Positions 27,719-37,729 of a stretch of DNA of 64,000 bases are shown one piece after another. Position 1 is the first letter of the stretch; each line of letters starts with the position of its first letter. Origin of the DNA: Arachidicoccus rhizosphaerae (lineage in GTDB: Bacteria > Bacteroidota > Bacteroidia > Chitinophagales > Chitinophagaceae); NCBI RefSeq assembly GCF_900107765.1, contig NZ_FNQY01000011.1, positions 98,653-162,652 on the forward strand. Reading direction: 5' to 3'. The notes under the pieces are model-generated. The model saw only the letters and a list, made by a program, of their open reading frames with translations, ran no database searches and was not told where the DNA came from. The position numbers and the translations under genes were made by a program.

Positions 27719-30250
27719 TTATTGAATGCTGATTACAATTTCGTCGTCACTGTTTTTAATAACATGACTCAGCACATCCTCCCCTTCCAGCGGATTGGCC
27801 ACCCCCTGAGGATCGAATTTTGAAATGGGCGTTAACAGCGCTACAAAATCTTTTTTAAAGCTTACCTCGTGCCCGCCGATGGAGAAATGTTCCTGTTGTC
27901 CAAAACCATGCATGACCAGTTTAATATTTTTAAATAGGGAAGCCCTGTTTCCGGTTTTCTTTTTAAGTATAATCCGGTTATTTGCGGGATCATACACAAA
28001 GTCTCTTTGATAATAATCGCCTGACTGATAGTTATATGATTTTCCGTCATCCTCATAATAACTGTAGGTATTATCTGTATGGCCCTTATAAATATTTAAT
28101 ACCAGGGTATCTTTGGGCAATTGCTGCGTAGACTGTACCAGCGACTGCATGGGTATAAAGCTACTGCCTTTTACATAGACAGGCAATTTATTATAAGCCA
28201 GTTTGATAATTTTCTCCTCATTGCCATTTTGCACAGCTCCGGTATACAGGTCATACCAGATCCCCTTGGGGAAATAGGCTTCACCGAACTGCTCTTTACT
28301 CTCAAAAGGCAGCACCAGCATATCAGGCCCGAATAAATATTCATTTTGATAACGGGTATCATAGATCTTGTTATCAAAGCTATAATCGATAGCCAGGCTA
28401 CGCATCACCGGCAGCCCGTTTTGCGTGGCATTATAAAAATTTGAATAGATATAAGGCATTAACCGGTATCTCAGGCCGATAAAATTGCGGGCGATTTCAG
28501 TAACTTCTTCTCCAAAGGTCCAGGGTTCCGCTGATTTCGTATTGACCGCGGTGTGCCCTCTGAAATACGGCGTAAATGCACCAATCTGTATCCATCTGGC
28601 ATATAAAGGTATACTTGGGTTGCCGGTAAAGCCGCCGATATCCATTCCGGTAAAGGCAACTCCACTCAGGCCCAGGCTATTTAATAAGCGAACCCCGGCA
28701 ATCATATGATCATCCTCGGCACGGTTATCCCCCGTCCAGATAGCCGTATATCTTTGCAGCCCGGCATATCCTGCACGTGTCAGAATAAAGGGCCTTTCAT
28801 TAAAACTCTTTTTAGCACCTTCATAGCTGGCTCTGGCCATCTGAAGAGCATACACATTATGGGCACCAATGGTCGTAGCCCCCTGACCGTCATAATCAAA
28901 TAATACATTAAATGGCATCTTATTGCCCCAGCTGGCAATCTCATTCATGTCATTCCAGATACCGTCCACTCCGGTGTTAGCCAGGAATTTCACCTTTTCT
29001 TCCCACCAGTCTCTGCCTTTCTCACTGGTAAAATCAGGGAAATTACACCAGCCCGGCCATACCTCAGCTGTAAAAGGCTGACCATCGGGGTATTTAATGA
29101 AGACATCCTTTTGTGTACCGTCCTCATAGGCAGGATATCCGTTTTCAACTTTAATACCCGGATCAACAATAACCGTTGTTTTAAAGCCCATGGCTTCCAG
29201 TTCCTTATTCATTTCTGCGGGTTGAGGAAATCTTTTCTTATCCCAGGTAAACAGCTTATATTTTTCCATATAATGGATATCCAGCGTAATACCGTCGGCC
29301 GGAATTTTCTTTTCTCTGAGGGTTTTGGCAATCCTGATAACCTCTGTATCGGGATAATAACTGTAACGATTTTGCTGATACCCTAAACTCCAAAGCGGCG
29401 GTAAAGCCATGCGTCCGGTAAGCGCCGTATAATCCGTAATAATATCCGCTACTGTTTTACGGTAAATGAAATAATAATTCATCTCACCGCCGTCAGCGCC
29501 GAAAGAGGAAAAGCGGTTATTGCTGGCCCCAAAATTAAAATCAGACTTAAAAGTATTATCCATGAATATTCCATAGCAAAGCTGATCATGTAAACCGATA
29601 TAAAATGGAATGCTGGAATAGATCGGATCTTCATTTGCACCGTATCCGTAAGAATCATTGTTCCAGTTCACATAACCGGTGCCCTTTCTATCCAGATTAC
29701 CCGTCTTCTCACCCAGGCCAATAAATCTTTCTTCCGGCTGTAATTTTTTATAGGTAGTCACCTGTTCTCCAATCCAGCTGGTACCCATGCTGGCAATATC
29801 TTCATTAATCAATTTGCCATCCTTGCTGTAAAATGCTACGGCAAAAGGGTCTTTATTAATCTTTACCTCTACGCTATCCGTGGAAAACACGATCTGATCA
29901 CCGGACTGCTCCCAGGCGGTTTTCACCGACTGCGGCTTTTCTACAACCGCATAGGAAAAGTCCTTACCTAACACTTTTTTGTCCATCCTTACACGAATCA
30001 CCGTTGGAGAATAGGCCAGGATCTCAACATAACTGTTTGTTGTTTTAATGGCAATCCCATGCTCCACTTGTTTCACTTTTTCCACTTTCCCGGGCGTCAA
30101 CAGCCCATAAGGCGCGGGTATAGCATGTGGTACTTGTTCTTTTTTCAAGGATGAGATGTTTTGTGCTTCGGTAGTGACTACCATACTGTTTTGGCCCATA
30201 GCGGACGAGATTAAACTTAATGAAATTATAGCTGTACTTAAAATACGCAT
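27719..30250 (-). CDS. GH31 alpha-glucosidase
   Basis: Family 31 glycoside hydrolase, about 843 residues, which releases glucose from the non-reducing ends of alpha-glucans. Start 30250 (MRILSTAIISLSL) gives a normal signal peptide ending SSAMGQ; the upstream ATG 30298 would bury it. The beta-sandwich precedes a barrel with nucleophile D434 in DGIWNDMNE and acid/base D508 in WTGDNRAEDDHM. GFTGNPS and WIQIGAFTPYFRGH complete the signature. It takes the place that SusB has in the classical starch locus. Confidence 0.93.
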   Translation of the reverse strand: MRILSTAIISLSLISSAMGQNSMVVTTEAQNISSLKKEQVPHAIPAPYGLLTPGKVEKVKQVEHGIAIKTTNSYVEILAYSPTVIRVRMDKKVLGKDFSYAVVEKPQSVKTAWEQSGDQIVFSTDSVEVKINKDPFAVAFYSKDGKLINEDIASMGTSWIGEQVTTYKKLQPEERFIGLGEKTGNLDRKGTGYVNWNNDSYGYGANEDPIYSSIPFYIGLHDQLCYGIFMDNTFKSDFNFGASNNRFSSFGADGGEMNYYFIYRKTVADIITDYTALTGRMALPPLWSLGYQQNRYSYYPDTEVIRIAKTLREKKIPADGITLDIHYMEKYKLFTWDKKRFPQPAEMNKELEAMGFKTTVIVDPGIKVENGYPAYEDGTQKDVFIKYPDGQPFTAEVWPGWCNFPDFTSEKGRDWWEEKVKFLANTGVDGIWNDMNEIASWGNKMPFNVLFDYDGQGATTIGAHNVYALQMARASYEGAKKSFNERPFILTRAGYAGLQRYTAIWTGDNRAEDDHMIAGVRLLNSLGLSGVAFTGMDIGGFTGNPSIPLYARWIQIGAFTPYFRGHTAVNTKSAEPWTFGEEVTEIARNFIGLRYRLMPYIYSNFYNATQNGLPVMRSLAIDYSFDNKIYDTRYQNEYLFGPDMLVLPFESKEQFGEAYFPKGIWYDLYTGAVQNGNEEKIIKLAYNKLPVYVKGSSFIPMQSLVQSTQQLPKDTLVLNIYKGHTDNTYSYYEDDGKSYNYQSGDYYQRDFVYDPANNRIILKKKTGNRASLFKNIKLVMHGFGQQEHFSIGGHEVSFKKDFVALLTPISKFDPQGVANPLEGEDVLSHVIKNSDDEIVISIQ

Positions 30251-30324
30251 GAATGAAAAATAAATATAAACCCCTGGCATGGCACTAGATATAGGCATCA
30301 GACCAGGCCAGGGGAGATTTTAAA

Positions 30325-31359
30325 TTATTGTAAGGTCATTGTAACAACAGGCTCATCAGGCACTCTTAAATCCAAGGTAATCAGATAGGTTCCTGCTGTG
30401 GTAATCGTATAATTATCGCCGCCATATTTGGCTCCTGCACCCAGGTTCAGGGTCCAATCGTGATTGGCTCTGAATTTAAGGCCGCCTGCAACCAGATTAA
30501 CGGTCTTAGTTAACACCTGATTTTCTTTATCAAAATCAAACATCACTTCATCGGCATCATCCCAGCCGCCTATGGCGTCACCAATCATACCCCAGTTTTC
30601 TCGGGTATAAGACCAACTCAGCGCTTTTGTGTCAGCGGTAACCAAATAGTATCCGGCTGTATCAATCATCAGGTTGTCCCCCGTGGTGGAGAGTAACCCT
30701 TTACCTCCGGTTCCATAGTTGGTACCATCCCAGTTAGGAGCTGCAGTAATTTTAAAATAATTGGTATCAGCCTCTACATTAATATACCCTTTGTAAGAGG
30801 TATTACTGTTGATTGAATATAATTTGGCAATCGTCTCACTGGTCGGATCCCACCCCTGATAGTCTCCGGGCATATACAGATTCGGATAAGTAATTACCCG
30901 TTTGGCCAGATAAGGCGTCACATTTACCGTCAACACATTGGAATAAACAAACAGACTGTCTGCCACTTGTGCCAGGACTCTTATTTGTACATCATTTGCC
31001 TCATCAGAAGGATATTTAGCCCCCAGCAGCAGGGTGTTTAAATCTTCTACTGTATAAGAGATACTGGTTGCGGTGCCAATCCCGATTGAAGATATTTTAC
31101 TGAAGGCGGAATCTTTAAAGCTCACCTGTAAATAATAATCAATGGCGGCAGCATAACCAAAATCCGGTTTTGACCAGCTAAGTGTTACTGCCTGGTCTGC
31201 CGCATTTTCTTCATTTAACACAAGAGTCTGTGCACTGGCCGTCAGTTCAGTAGCCGCGTCGGAACTAGCAATTACCATGGTCTGATCCTTCTTACAGGAA
31301 GCGACCGACAGCATCAGCACAGCTGCCAAAATGTATAAAAAATTTAATCGAATTTTCAT
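30325..31359 (-). CDS. susE: SusE-like outer-membrane starch-binding lipoprotein
   Basis: Surface glycan-binding protein of 344 residues. Lipobox ASC (Cys22) is followed by acidic linker residues. An N-terminal SusE/fibronectin-like domain (about 35-150) has TLSWSKPDFGYAAAIDYYLQ. Two beta-sandwich modules similar to SusE/SusF starch-binding domains follow (DYQGWDPTSETIAKLYS and WGMIGDAIGGWDDADEVMF). It would help SusCD capture maltooligosaccharides. Start 31359 is preferred over 31401, which overlaps susD. There is no separate susF gene. Confidence 0.86.
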   Translation of the reverse strand: MKIRLNFLYILAAVLMLSVASCKKDQTMVIASSDAATELTASAQTLVLNEENAADQAVTLSWSKPDFGYAAAIDYYLQVSFKDSAFSKISSIGIGTATSISYTVEDLNTLLLGAKYPSDEANDVQIRVLAQVADSLFVYSNVLTVNVTPYLAKRVITYPNLYMPGDYQGWDPTSETIAKLYSINSNTSYKGYINVEADTNYFKITAAPNWDGTNYGTGGKGLLSTTGDNLMIDTAGYYLVTADTKALSWSYTRENWGMIGDAIGGWDDADEVMFDFDKENQVLTKTVNLVAGGLKFRANHDWTLNLGAGAKYGGDNYTITTAGTYLITLDLRVPDEPVVTMTLQ

Positions 31360-31390
31360 TGTTGTAATTTTATCTAGGTGATTGATACTA

Positions 31391-32986
31391 TTAACTTCCA
31401 TATCCCGGATTCTGTGTCAGGTTTTCCGGATTTGCAGACAGGTCAGATGCTGGGATCGGGAACAGGTTGTATTTATCCGCAACGCTGGTTCCATCTTTTA
31501 AGCCACCTTTCCATGGCCATACATAAGAGCTTCCGGTAAATTTCCCAAAACGAATCAAATCCGTTCTTCTGAAGGCTTCATAATACAATTCACGGGCTCT
31601 TTCATCCAGGATAAAGTTCAGATCAATATTAGTCACATCTCCGCTTGCATCGCCATAGGCTCTTTCACGTAATAAATTTATGTAACTGATAGCTGTTGTC
31701 TTATCACCGCCAGTGCCGCCACGCAATACGGCTTCAGCATAAATCAGATACTGTTCCGCCAGACGGAACAGCGGAAAGTCAGTAGATACATAAGTACCTG
31801 CGTTAGCCGGCAAGGTTCCGTCAGAATTGGTATTTCTGAATTTAATCACTTTTATACCCTGTGCGAAAGTGGTTGTGTTGGTAATATCATAATCCGTACC
31901 CAGCAGCAGCGCAGCTCTCTTGTCCTTTGAAGTGGTATAATCATCTCCGAAAAGTTTAGGGAACGGAGAACGTGCTCTGATGCCACCCCAGCCGCCTGAT
32001 GGCACGCCATAAGAAGTCGGACCGGCTCCTGTACTACCGTCGATGCAGGCATTTACCAGAAAAGTAGTACCACCATAGTTCTGGGTCTTATTACCATCAT
32101 AATTAATAGACAGAATGGTCTCAGGGTTATTTAGATTATTATCTGCTAAAAACAGGTAATTATAGTTCTTATCCAGGCTGTAACCGGAATTAATGACTTT
32201 TTCAGAATAAGTAATGGCATCTGTATAATGGTCGGTACCTGTATACACCTCCGCATTCAGATACAATCTGGCCAGTAATGCCCAGTCAGCAGCCTGGTCG
32301 GCTCTGCCGTATTCATTTTGTCCGGGTGCTACCAGATCAGGTTCAATTGCCTTTAATTCACTTTCAACATAATTGAATAAATCAGCTCTTTTAATCTGTT
32401 GCGGCGCTACTTTACCAATGGTGCTGTTCTCATCGGTGAAAGGAGGATTGCCAAATAAATCCATCAACACCCAGTACTGATACGCACGGATAAAACGGGA
32501 TTCAGCTCTGAAGTGTTTTAAATCTTCCTGATCGGCTTCAGAAAAAGTAGAAGGTGTGGTGGCTGTCGCTCTTAAAAAAGCGTTCGCTACTGTAATCTGA
32601 TAAATACAGCGGTTATACAACCCGTTTAATAAAGTGTTGCTGGAAGTCCAGCTGATTTCGTTCAGATCTGGAATGCCGGGATCTCCCCATGCACAGAGGG
32701 CTTCATCTGTTGGCAGTTCCTGTGCGTTCCAATACAGCCTCAAAAAATCTGATGTCCCGGCGTCAATTCCAGCCAGATCTGAACTACCGGAGCCTGTGCT
32801 ACCGGTTAATGCAAATGCACCGTACACTTTAGCCAGCGCTTCTTTAGTTCCCCCAATGGTGCTGTATACATCAGCATCACTAGTCGTATTAATGGGCGTG
32901 CGATCCAGTTTTTTGCTGCATGAAAATAAAGTCATGCCCAAAACCACCGCCCAAATTATATGTATCTTTTGAAAATAATGTTTCAT
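31391..32986 (-). CDS. susD: SusD/RagB-family nutrient-binding lipoprotein
   Basis: Outer-membrane lipoprotein of 531 residues that forms the lid of the SusC channel. Lipobox FSC (Cys23) precedes KKLDRTPINTTSDADVYST, the usual SusD N-terminus. TPR-like helices follow (FIRAYQYWVLMDLFGNPPF) and the C-terminal ERARELYYEAFRRTDLIRFG closes the family pattern. It lies 56 bp after susC. Maltodextrin specificity is inferred from the neighbouring GH13/GH31 enzymes. Confidence 0.95.
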   Translation of the reverse strand: MKHYFQKIHIIWAVVLGMTLFSCSKKLDRTPINTTSDADVYSTIGGTKEALAKVYGAFALTGSTGSGSSDLAGIDAGTSDFLRLYWNAQELPTDEALCAWGDPGIPDLNEISWTSSNTLLNGLYNRCIYQITVANAFLRATATTPSTFSEADQEDLKHFRAESRFIRAYQYWVLMDLFGNPPFTDENSTIGKVAPQQIKRADLFNYVESELKAIEPDLVAPGQNEYGRADQAADWALLARLYLNAEVYTGTDHYTDAITYSEKVINSGYSLDKNYNYLFLADNNLNNPETILSINYDGNKTQNYGGTTFLVNACIDGSTGAGPTSYGVPSGGWGGIRARSPFPKLFGDDYTTSKDKRAALLLGTDYDITNTTTFAQGIKVIKFRNTNSDGTLPANAGTYVSTDFPLFRLAEQYLIYAEAVLRGGTGGDKTTAISYINLLRERAYGDASGDVTNIDLNFILDERARELYYEAFRRTDLIRFGKFTGSSYVWPWKGGLKDGTSVADKYNLFPIPASDLSANPENLTQNPGYGS

Positions 32987-33042
32987 TGCAATATTTTTTA
33001 TAACGGCTATTCTTAGCAGAAAGCCATTGAATTAAGATCAGG

Positions 33043-36006
33043 TTAAAAGTTAAGATTCAGGCCAACGGTGTAAACCCTTGGATTCGGATAAATATTTTTA
33101 TCAATACCGCCATAAATTTCAGGATCTAACCCGTCATATTTTGTAACGCAGAACACGTTTTGAACATGGCCGCTCAGGCTTAAATTGGATGATTTCAGTC
33201 CAAAAACTTCTCCTACATTATAGGTAATACCAATATTGTCCATTTTGAGGAAAGAGGCATTCTGAACGTAATAATCAGACTGTTGCTGTTTATTTATAAA
33301 GTTAGTATACAGGACATCCCTTACGCCATTGGCCAGGTATTGGTTAACACCCATGTTATAGGCAATTCCCTGATTAGAGGCCACATTATTATACATATAA
33401 TTACCGATGTTGGCTCTGAGTGTCGTGCTGAAACTCCATTTTTTATAGGTCAGATTTGTACTGAAACCCATAATCCATTTAGGCCATGGAGATTTATAAT
33501 AATACTGATCATCATATGGAGAGATCTGACCATCACCGTTTAAATCCGCATAAGCGCCTTCAATAGGTTTGCCGTTAGCATCATATACCTGTTTGTATAC
33601 CAAGAACGTATTGGGTTGTTGATGCAGATTCAGGATCTGGATGGTCTGACCAGTTGCACCTTCAATATCTCCGGTCACCTGACCTTTATAGGAAGAATCC
33701 GGATAAGCCAGTAGTTTAGTAATCTCACTGTTATTATAAGAAGCGTTCAGGTTAACGGTCCATTCCAAATCACTCGTTCTGACTGGAACAAAACCCAGAT
33801 TTAGTTCAACCCCTTTACTGTTCATCGAACCGATATTGGTCAGCAGCTGATTGGTAAAGTTGGTACCGGCAGCGATATCTACTGTTGCCAGCAAATCTGT
33901 GGTGTGCTTATTATAGAAATCCAGACTACCGTAGATTCTTTGATTCAGGAAGCCAAAATCCAGTCCGATGTTAGCAGACGCCGTACTTTCCCATTTCAGG
34001 GACTCATCATAACTGGATGGAGTGTACATAGAATAGAAATCATCCCCGAATTGATATTCAGAAGTATTATCACTCAGATAATAGCTGGGAATATATTTAT
34101 AATTATCTATCCCACCCTGGTTACCGGTCTTACCGTAACTGGCTCTAAATTTCAGGGAAGATAATCCGCGTGCATTTTTAAACAATGATTCTTGTTTTAA
34201 GTCCCAGCCCAAAGCTACAGAAGGAAACCATCCCCATCTTGTTGCAGGAGCAAACTTGGAAGATCCGTCTCTACGAATAGAAGCCGTCAACGTATATTTT
34301 TCATCATAGGTATAAATCAAACGGCCCACATAAGAAATCAAGGTTGACTGATCCAGCGTGTAAGGATATTTTTGTTCCGTATTCGGGATTTCTCTGCCCA
34401 GGTAATCAAAAGAAGCATAGTTATCATTGACACTTCTGTTATCATAATATCCGTATAAGACCATTGCATTGATGTTGCTTTTAATAGAAGCAATATCCTT
34501 CTTATAATTCAGCATATACTCCGCAAAATAATTATTGAAGTCACTGCTGTACTGATTATTTAATCCTTTATATACTTCGTCCCCTTGAATATTATAGGTA
34601 TTTCTGGAAGTACTGTCTTCTTTAGTGGTACCCGTAGTATTACCTACATCAAACCCTAAATTAGCACTGATATGTAAATCAGGCAGAAAATGCAAACTAT
34701 AATCCAGATTAATGTTACCAAATCCGCGGTTATAATGACTTACGTCTCTGCGTTGATTCAGTAGGCTCACCGGGTTAAAAGCAGCCAGCGGATTCGGGGT
34801 ACTTGCGTCACGCATCCATTCAAAATAACCACCCATGAGCGTATTGGACTCATCATAAACGGACTGCGTAGGATCAAATGCCACAGCAGCGCCGATGGCT
34901 CCCTGATTGGCATTTCTATTTCTGGTCAGGCTTCCGTTTAAATTTAAGGTCACCTTTAAATGGTTATCCAAAAATGACGGGTTTAAGGTTAATGACCCGG
35001 TCGTTCTTTGCATATTATCAGTTTTCAGTATACCATCCTGGTTCAGATAGCCTACCGATAAGCGGTACGGGATCTTGCCGAGTCCACCGGAAACGCTCAG
35101 ATTGTTATTGGTTGTAAGTGCAGTCTGATAAATTTCCTTTTGCCAGTTGGTATTGGCGGACCCTAGGAGGTCTTTATAATCCGCGGTGAAATAAGCATTG
35201 GAATTAATATAATCTCTAAACTCGTCGCCGGTCAATACATCCACATAACCCTTAACCTTGCTGACAGAAAACTGCGTATTAAAATTAATTTTGGTCTGGC
35301 CGGCGATTCCTTTCTTGGTGGTAATCAAAATAACCCCACCTGAGGCTCTGGAACCATATATCGCAGCAGATGCCGCATCTTTTAAAATAGTCACGGACTC
35401 GATATCATTAGGGTTCACATAGCCGTCAAAAGGAGCTCCATCAACCACCTGCAAAGGATCCTGACTGGCACTTAAGGAAGAAAGTCCGCGGATTCTAATG
35501 GTAGCACCACTGCCCGGATGTCCGCCATTTGAGGTAATGGAAATACCGGGCGCTTTACCTGCAATCATCTGATCAAAACTCGTGATAGCTCCCTTTTGAA
35601 AATCCTTAGTGGAAATGGTGGAGATGGCACCGGTAACATCTTTTTTATTGACGGAGCCATACCCGATTACCACCACTTCACTTAATTTAGAGGTACTGTC
35701 CTTTATTAAGACTACATGTATTGGAGCCTCTCCGTTGATAGGCACCACCTGGGAAATATATCCAATAAAAGAAAAAGAGAGGCTGGAAGCTGTGGGCTTC
35801 ACCTGAAGAGAAAAAGCACCCTTATCGTCCGTAATCGTTCCAATACTGGTCTGGGGTACGGAAACGGATACGCCGGCAAGTGGCTCCTGGTCCTGACTTA
35901 AAACGACCCCGGAGATGGTTTTACCTCCCTGAGCTGCCGCCCATCCGCAAAAGACGACCGACAAGAAGAGTCCCAGTAAAAAAGGGAGTTTTTTAGATTT
36001 CATCAT
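33043..36006 (-). CDS. susC: SusC/RagA-family TonB-dependent outer-membrane receptor
   Basis: A 987-residue TonB-linked porin that imports maltooligosaccharides. A signal peptide ends near WAAAQ. A carboxypeptidase-regulatory-like domain (about 30-110: KTISGVVLSQDQEPLAGVSV) is followed by the TonB-box-like SEVVVIGYGS, then the plug (KKDVTGAISTI, ATIRIRGLSS, PLQVVDGAP, SAAIYGSRASGGVILITTKKG) and a large beta-barrel ending in aromatic NLNF. First structural gene of the locus and preceded by two candidate operators. Confidence 0.96.
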   Translation of the reverse strand: MMKSKKLPFLLGLFLSVVFCGWAAAQGGKTISGVVLSQDQEPLAGVSVSVPQTSIGTITDDKGAFSLQVKPTASSLSFSFIGYISQVVPINGEAPIHVVLIKDSTSKLSEVVVIGYGSVNKKDVTGAISTISTKDFQKGAITSFDQMIAGKAPGISITSNGGHPGSGATIRIRGLSSLSASQDPLQVVDGAPFDGYVNPNDIESVTILKDAASAAIYGSRASGGVILITTKKGIAGQTKINFNTQFSVSKVKGYVDVLTGDEFRDYINSNAYFTADYKDLLGSANTNWQKEIYQTALTTNNNLSVSGGLGKIPYRLSVGYLNQDGILKTDNMQRTTGSLTLNPSFLDNHLKVTLNLNGSLTRNRNANQGAIGAAVAFDPTQSVYDESNTLMGGYFEWMRDASTPNPLAAFNPVSLLNQRRDVSHYNRGFGNINLDYSLHFLPDLHISANLGFDVGNTTGTTKEDSTSRNTYNIQGDEVYKGLNNQYSSDFNNYFAEYMLNYKKDIASIKSNINAMVLYGYYDNRSVNDNYASFDYLGREIPNTEQKYPYTLDQSTLISYVGRLIYTYDEKYTLTASIRRDGSSKFAPATRWGWFPSVALGWDLKQESLFKNARGLSSLKFRASYGKTGNQGGIDNYKYIPSYYLSDNTSEYQFGDDFYSMYTPSSYDESLKWESTASANIGLDFGFLNQRIYGSLDFYNKHTTDLLATVDIAAGTNFTNQLLTNIGSMNSKGVELNLGFVPVRTSDLEWTVNLNASYNNSEITKLLAYPDSSYKGQVTGDIEGATGQTIQILNLHQQPNTFLVYKQVYDANGKPIEGAYADLNGDGQISPYDDQYYYKSPWPKWIMGFSTNLTYKKWSFSTTLRANIGNYMYNNVASNQGIAYNMGVNQYLANGVRDVLYTNFINKQQQSDYYVQNASFLKMDNIGITYNVGEVFGLKSSNLSLSGHVQNVFCVTKYDGLDPEIYGGIDKNIYPNPRVYTVGLNLNF

Positions 36007-36064
36007 TTCATTGAAGGTTTTAAAATATTTTAATGTTTTGTTAATGAATGTATTTTTCAGGGTT

Positions 36065-36120
36065 CTTTATAGCTTAGAGAACGTTCCCGATAACAATTCG
36101 GAAACGTTCCCGATAACATT
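36065..36120 (-). promoter_or_regulatory. susC control region with two LacI-type operator repeats
   Basis: AACGTTCCCGATAACA occurs twice exactly, at 36080-36095 and 36103-36118, 23 bp apart. Each copy carries a palindromic core centred on CG: the second reads TCGGAAACGTTCCCGA (36098-36113) with one mismatched pair, the first GAACGTTC (36079-36086). This is the form of LacI/GalR-family operators, and a LacI gene lies 230 bp upstream. A possible promoter on the minus strand is TTG (36096-36094) and TATAAAG (36071-36065), 22 bp apart, which would place one operator inside the spacer; its -7 half is a poor consensus match. Confidence 0.6.
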
Positions 36121-36308
36121 ACAGCGGCTAAACTAAAAGGAATTTAAATAACAACCAAATTTTTATTAACTTTTTTTAAGGTTTTTATAACACATGGCGT
36201 TAGCATTTTGGCAAAAACTTAAACAAAAATGAAGGCAAAGCCTCCTGGATAAGGACAGGTAACAATTTGATAACCAACAACCGTTTGGATGTCCGTTTAG
36301 AATTATTA

Positions 36309-37322
36309 TTACAAAAATTTACTGGAGGAGCGATGGATAATTTCTGAGCGTAAAATTTGCTCTTTATCTGGTAACTGGAGTCCGTTTAAGACTCCGAAAA
36401 TGAGTTTTGCCGCTTCCCTGCCCAAAGCCTCGGCAGGTTGGGTGATGGTAGAAAGCGAAGGTTGTAATAGATCCGCAATACTTAAATTAGAAAAACTGAT
36501 AATTTTTATATCCTTGGGGATATTGATTTTCAAATCATTGCAAACCCGGTAAGCCGCGGTAGCCAGACGTTCCACACTTGCAAATAATGCCTCGGGCTGG
36601 TACATCGCAATCGCTTTTTTTATGGCATCATAAGATTCATCAAAATCATTGGAGCAGTCAACAATCAAATTTTTATCGACTGGTTTTTTGCATTTCTTAT
36701 GGGCTTCCAGGTAGCCCTGTAAACGAGCATTACCAATAGAAACACTTTTATCGATAACCAGAAAAGCAACTTTTTCCAATCCCTTTTTCAAAAAATATTC
36801 CGTGGCTTTAAAACTACTCTCATAGTCATCTGTTACCACCTTTGGCACATCAATATCATCATAGATACGGTCAAAAAAAACAAGCGGTATCTGACTATCT
36901 TTCAACTTATTAATATAATGATGATCCGTTCCCTCACCAGATACAGACATAATGATTCCTTCCACCCGGCCATTGAACAAATCCTCCACGATACTCACCT
37001 CCTTTTCATAACTACTATCCGTAACATATACCAGGGTATGGTACCCATTAGCCTGTGCCACTTTTTCGATACCCTTTACGGCCAGAGAGAAAAAATTATT
37101 GGCCAGTTCAGGCATAATCACAGCCAGGGTCCGGCTTTTGGAACCTCTTAGGTTGCTCGCATAAATATTTGGGTAATAACCTAGTTCCTTGGCTTTATCC
37201 AGTATAAACTGTTTGGTCTGGGGATTAATATCATTCTTATCCCTAAAGGCCCTGGATACGGTCGAGGTGGACAGATTCAGTGCCTGGGCCAGCTCCTTTA
37301 TGTTGATAAATGACTTAGACAT
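36309..37322 (-). CDS. LacI-family transcriptional regulator of the maltodextrin locus
   Basis: A 337-residue LacI/GalR regulator. The N-terminal helix-turn-helix (about 7-27: IKELAQALNLSTSTVSRAFRD) and hinge (KELGYYPNIYASNLR) are complete. The C-terminal periplasmic-binding-like domain includes VIMPELANNFFSLAVKGIE, FFDRI and SIADLLQPSLSTITQPAEALGREAA. In other Bacteroidota a LacI regulator replaces SusR in maltodextrin loci. It reads towards susC, and the repeated operator-like sequences lie between them. Confidence 0.92.
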   Translation of the reverse strand: MSKSFINIKELAQALNLSTSTVSRAFRDKNDINPQTKQFILDKAKELGYYPNIYASNLRGSKSRTLAVIMPELANNFFSLAVKGIEKVAQANGYHTLVYVTDSSYEKEVSIVEDLFNGRVEGIIMSVSGEGTDHHYINKLKDSQIPLVFFDRIYDDIDVPKVVTDDYESSFKATEYFLKKGLEKVAFLVIDKSVSIGNARLQGYLEAHKKCKKPVDKNLIVDCSNDFDESYDAIKKAIAMYQPEALFASVERLATAAYRVCNDLKINIPKDIKIISFSNLSIADLLQPSLSTITQPAEALGREAAKLIFGVLNGLQLPDKEQILRSEIIHRSSSKFL

Positions 37323-37437
37323 ATGGATAAGATATACTACGCAAAGTAATTACTTTTCTTTAGGATAACCATTTATTTTTTAAACCCACCTGACAAACTT
37401 TCTACAACATCCTTACGGCGCAAATAGCGCGGACAAG

Positions 37438-37473
37438 TAAAAACCTGAACACAGACCAGTGCTCAGGTTTTTA
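37438..37473 (-). terminator. terminator-like hairpin upstream of lacI
   Basis: Fifteen-base arms (37438-37452 and 37459-37473) with one mismatch and a 6-nt loop, with A and T runs on the outer sides. No annotated gene ends directly before it. Confidence 0.75.
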
Positions 37474-37684
37474 ACAGAAAGCAAAGATGCCCCCTTTAAA
37501 CACATCAAAATATGGTAAAAACCCAATCAGACAAACAATATCCTAAAAGCTCTGCCTGCCGGCAATCCACTGCAAAACAATAGCTGCCGTTGAAACAATT
37601 CTGCAAAACAAAGAGTCGTCCATCGCAAGTACAACAATAACCCTGTGGCAGCAAAAAGCATTGGCAGATTATCTAGCCCGAAAC

Positions 37685-37718
37685 AAGAGCGTCCGGTAAA
37701 AATCTACCGGACGCTCTT
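37685..37718 (-). terminator. terminator of the 37.7-41.6 kb operon
   Basis: AAGAGCGTCCGGTA (37685-37698) pairs perfectly with 37705-37718 over a 6-nt loop, 12 bp after the stop of the last gene. The U tract on the minus strand is short (TTGTTT). Confidence 0.8.
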
Positions 37719-37729
37719 ATTTAATAATG

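Larger units (their letters stand above)
37323..37729. other. intergenic region with two terminators and a gene-free segment
   Basis: Contains a 14-bp palindrome AAAGTAATTACTTT (37343-37356) just upstream of lacI, a terminator-like hairpin (37438-37473) and a second terminator (37685-37718). The 210 bp between the two hairpins hold no convincing frame. An 11-bp repeat CTGCAAAACAA occurs there twice (37570-37580 and 37601-37611). Confidence 0.6.

Noticed and set aside
36080..36118. Direct repeat considered as an insertion-sequence target duplication
   Set aside because: The copies are only 23 bp apart with no element between them, and their palindromic cores fit operators.
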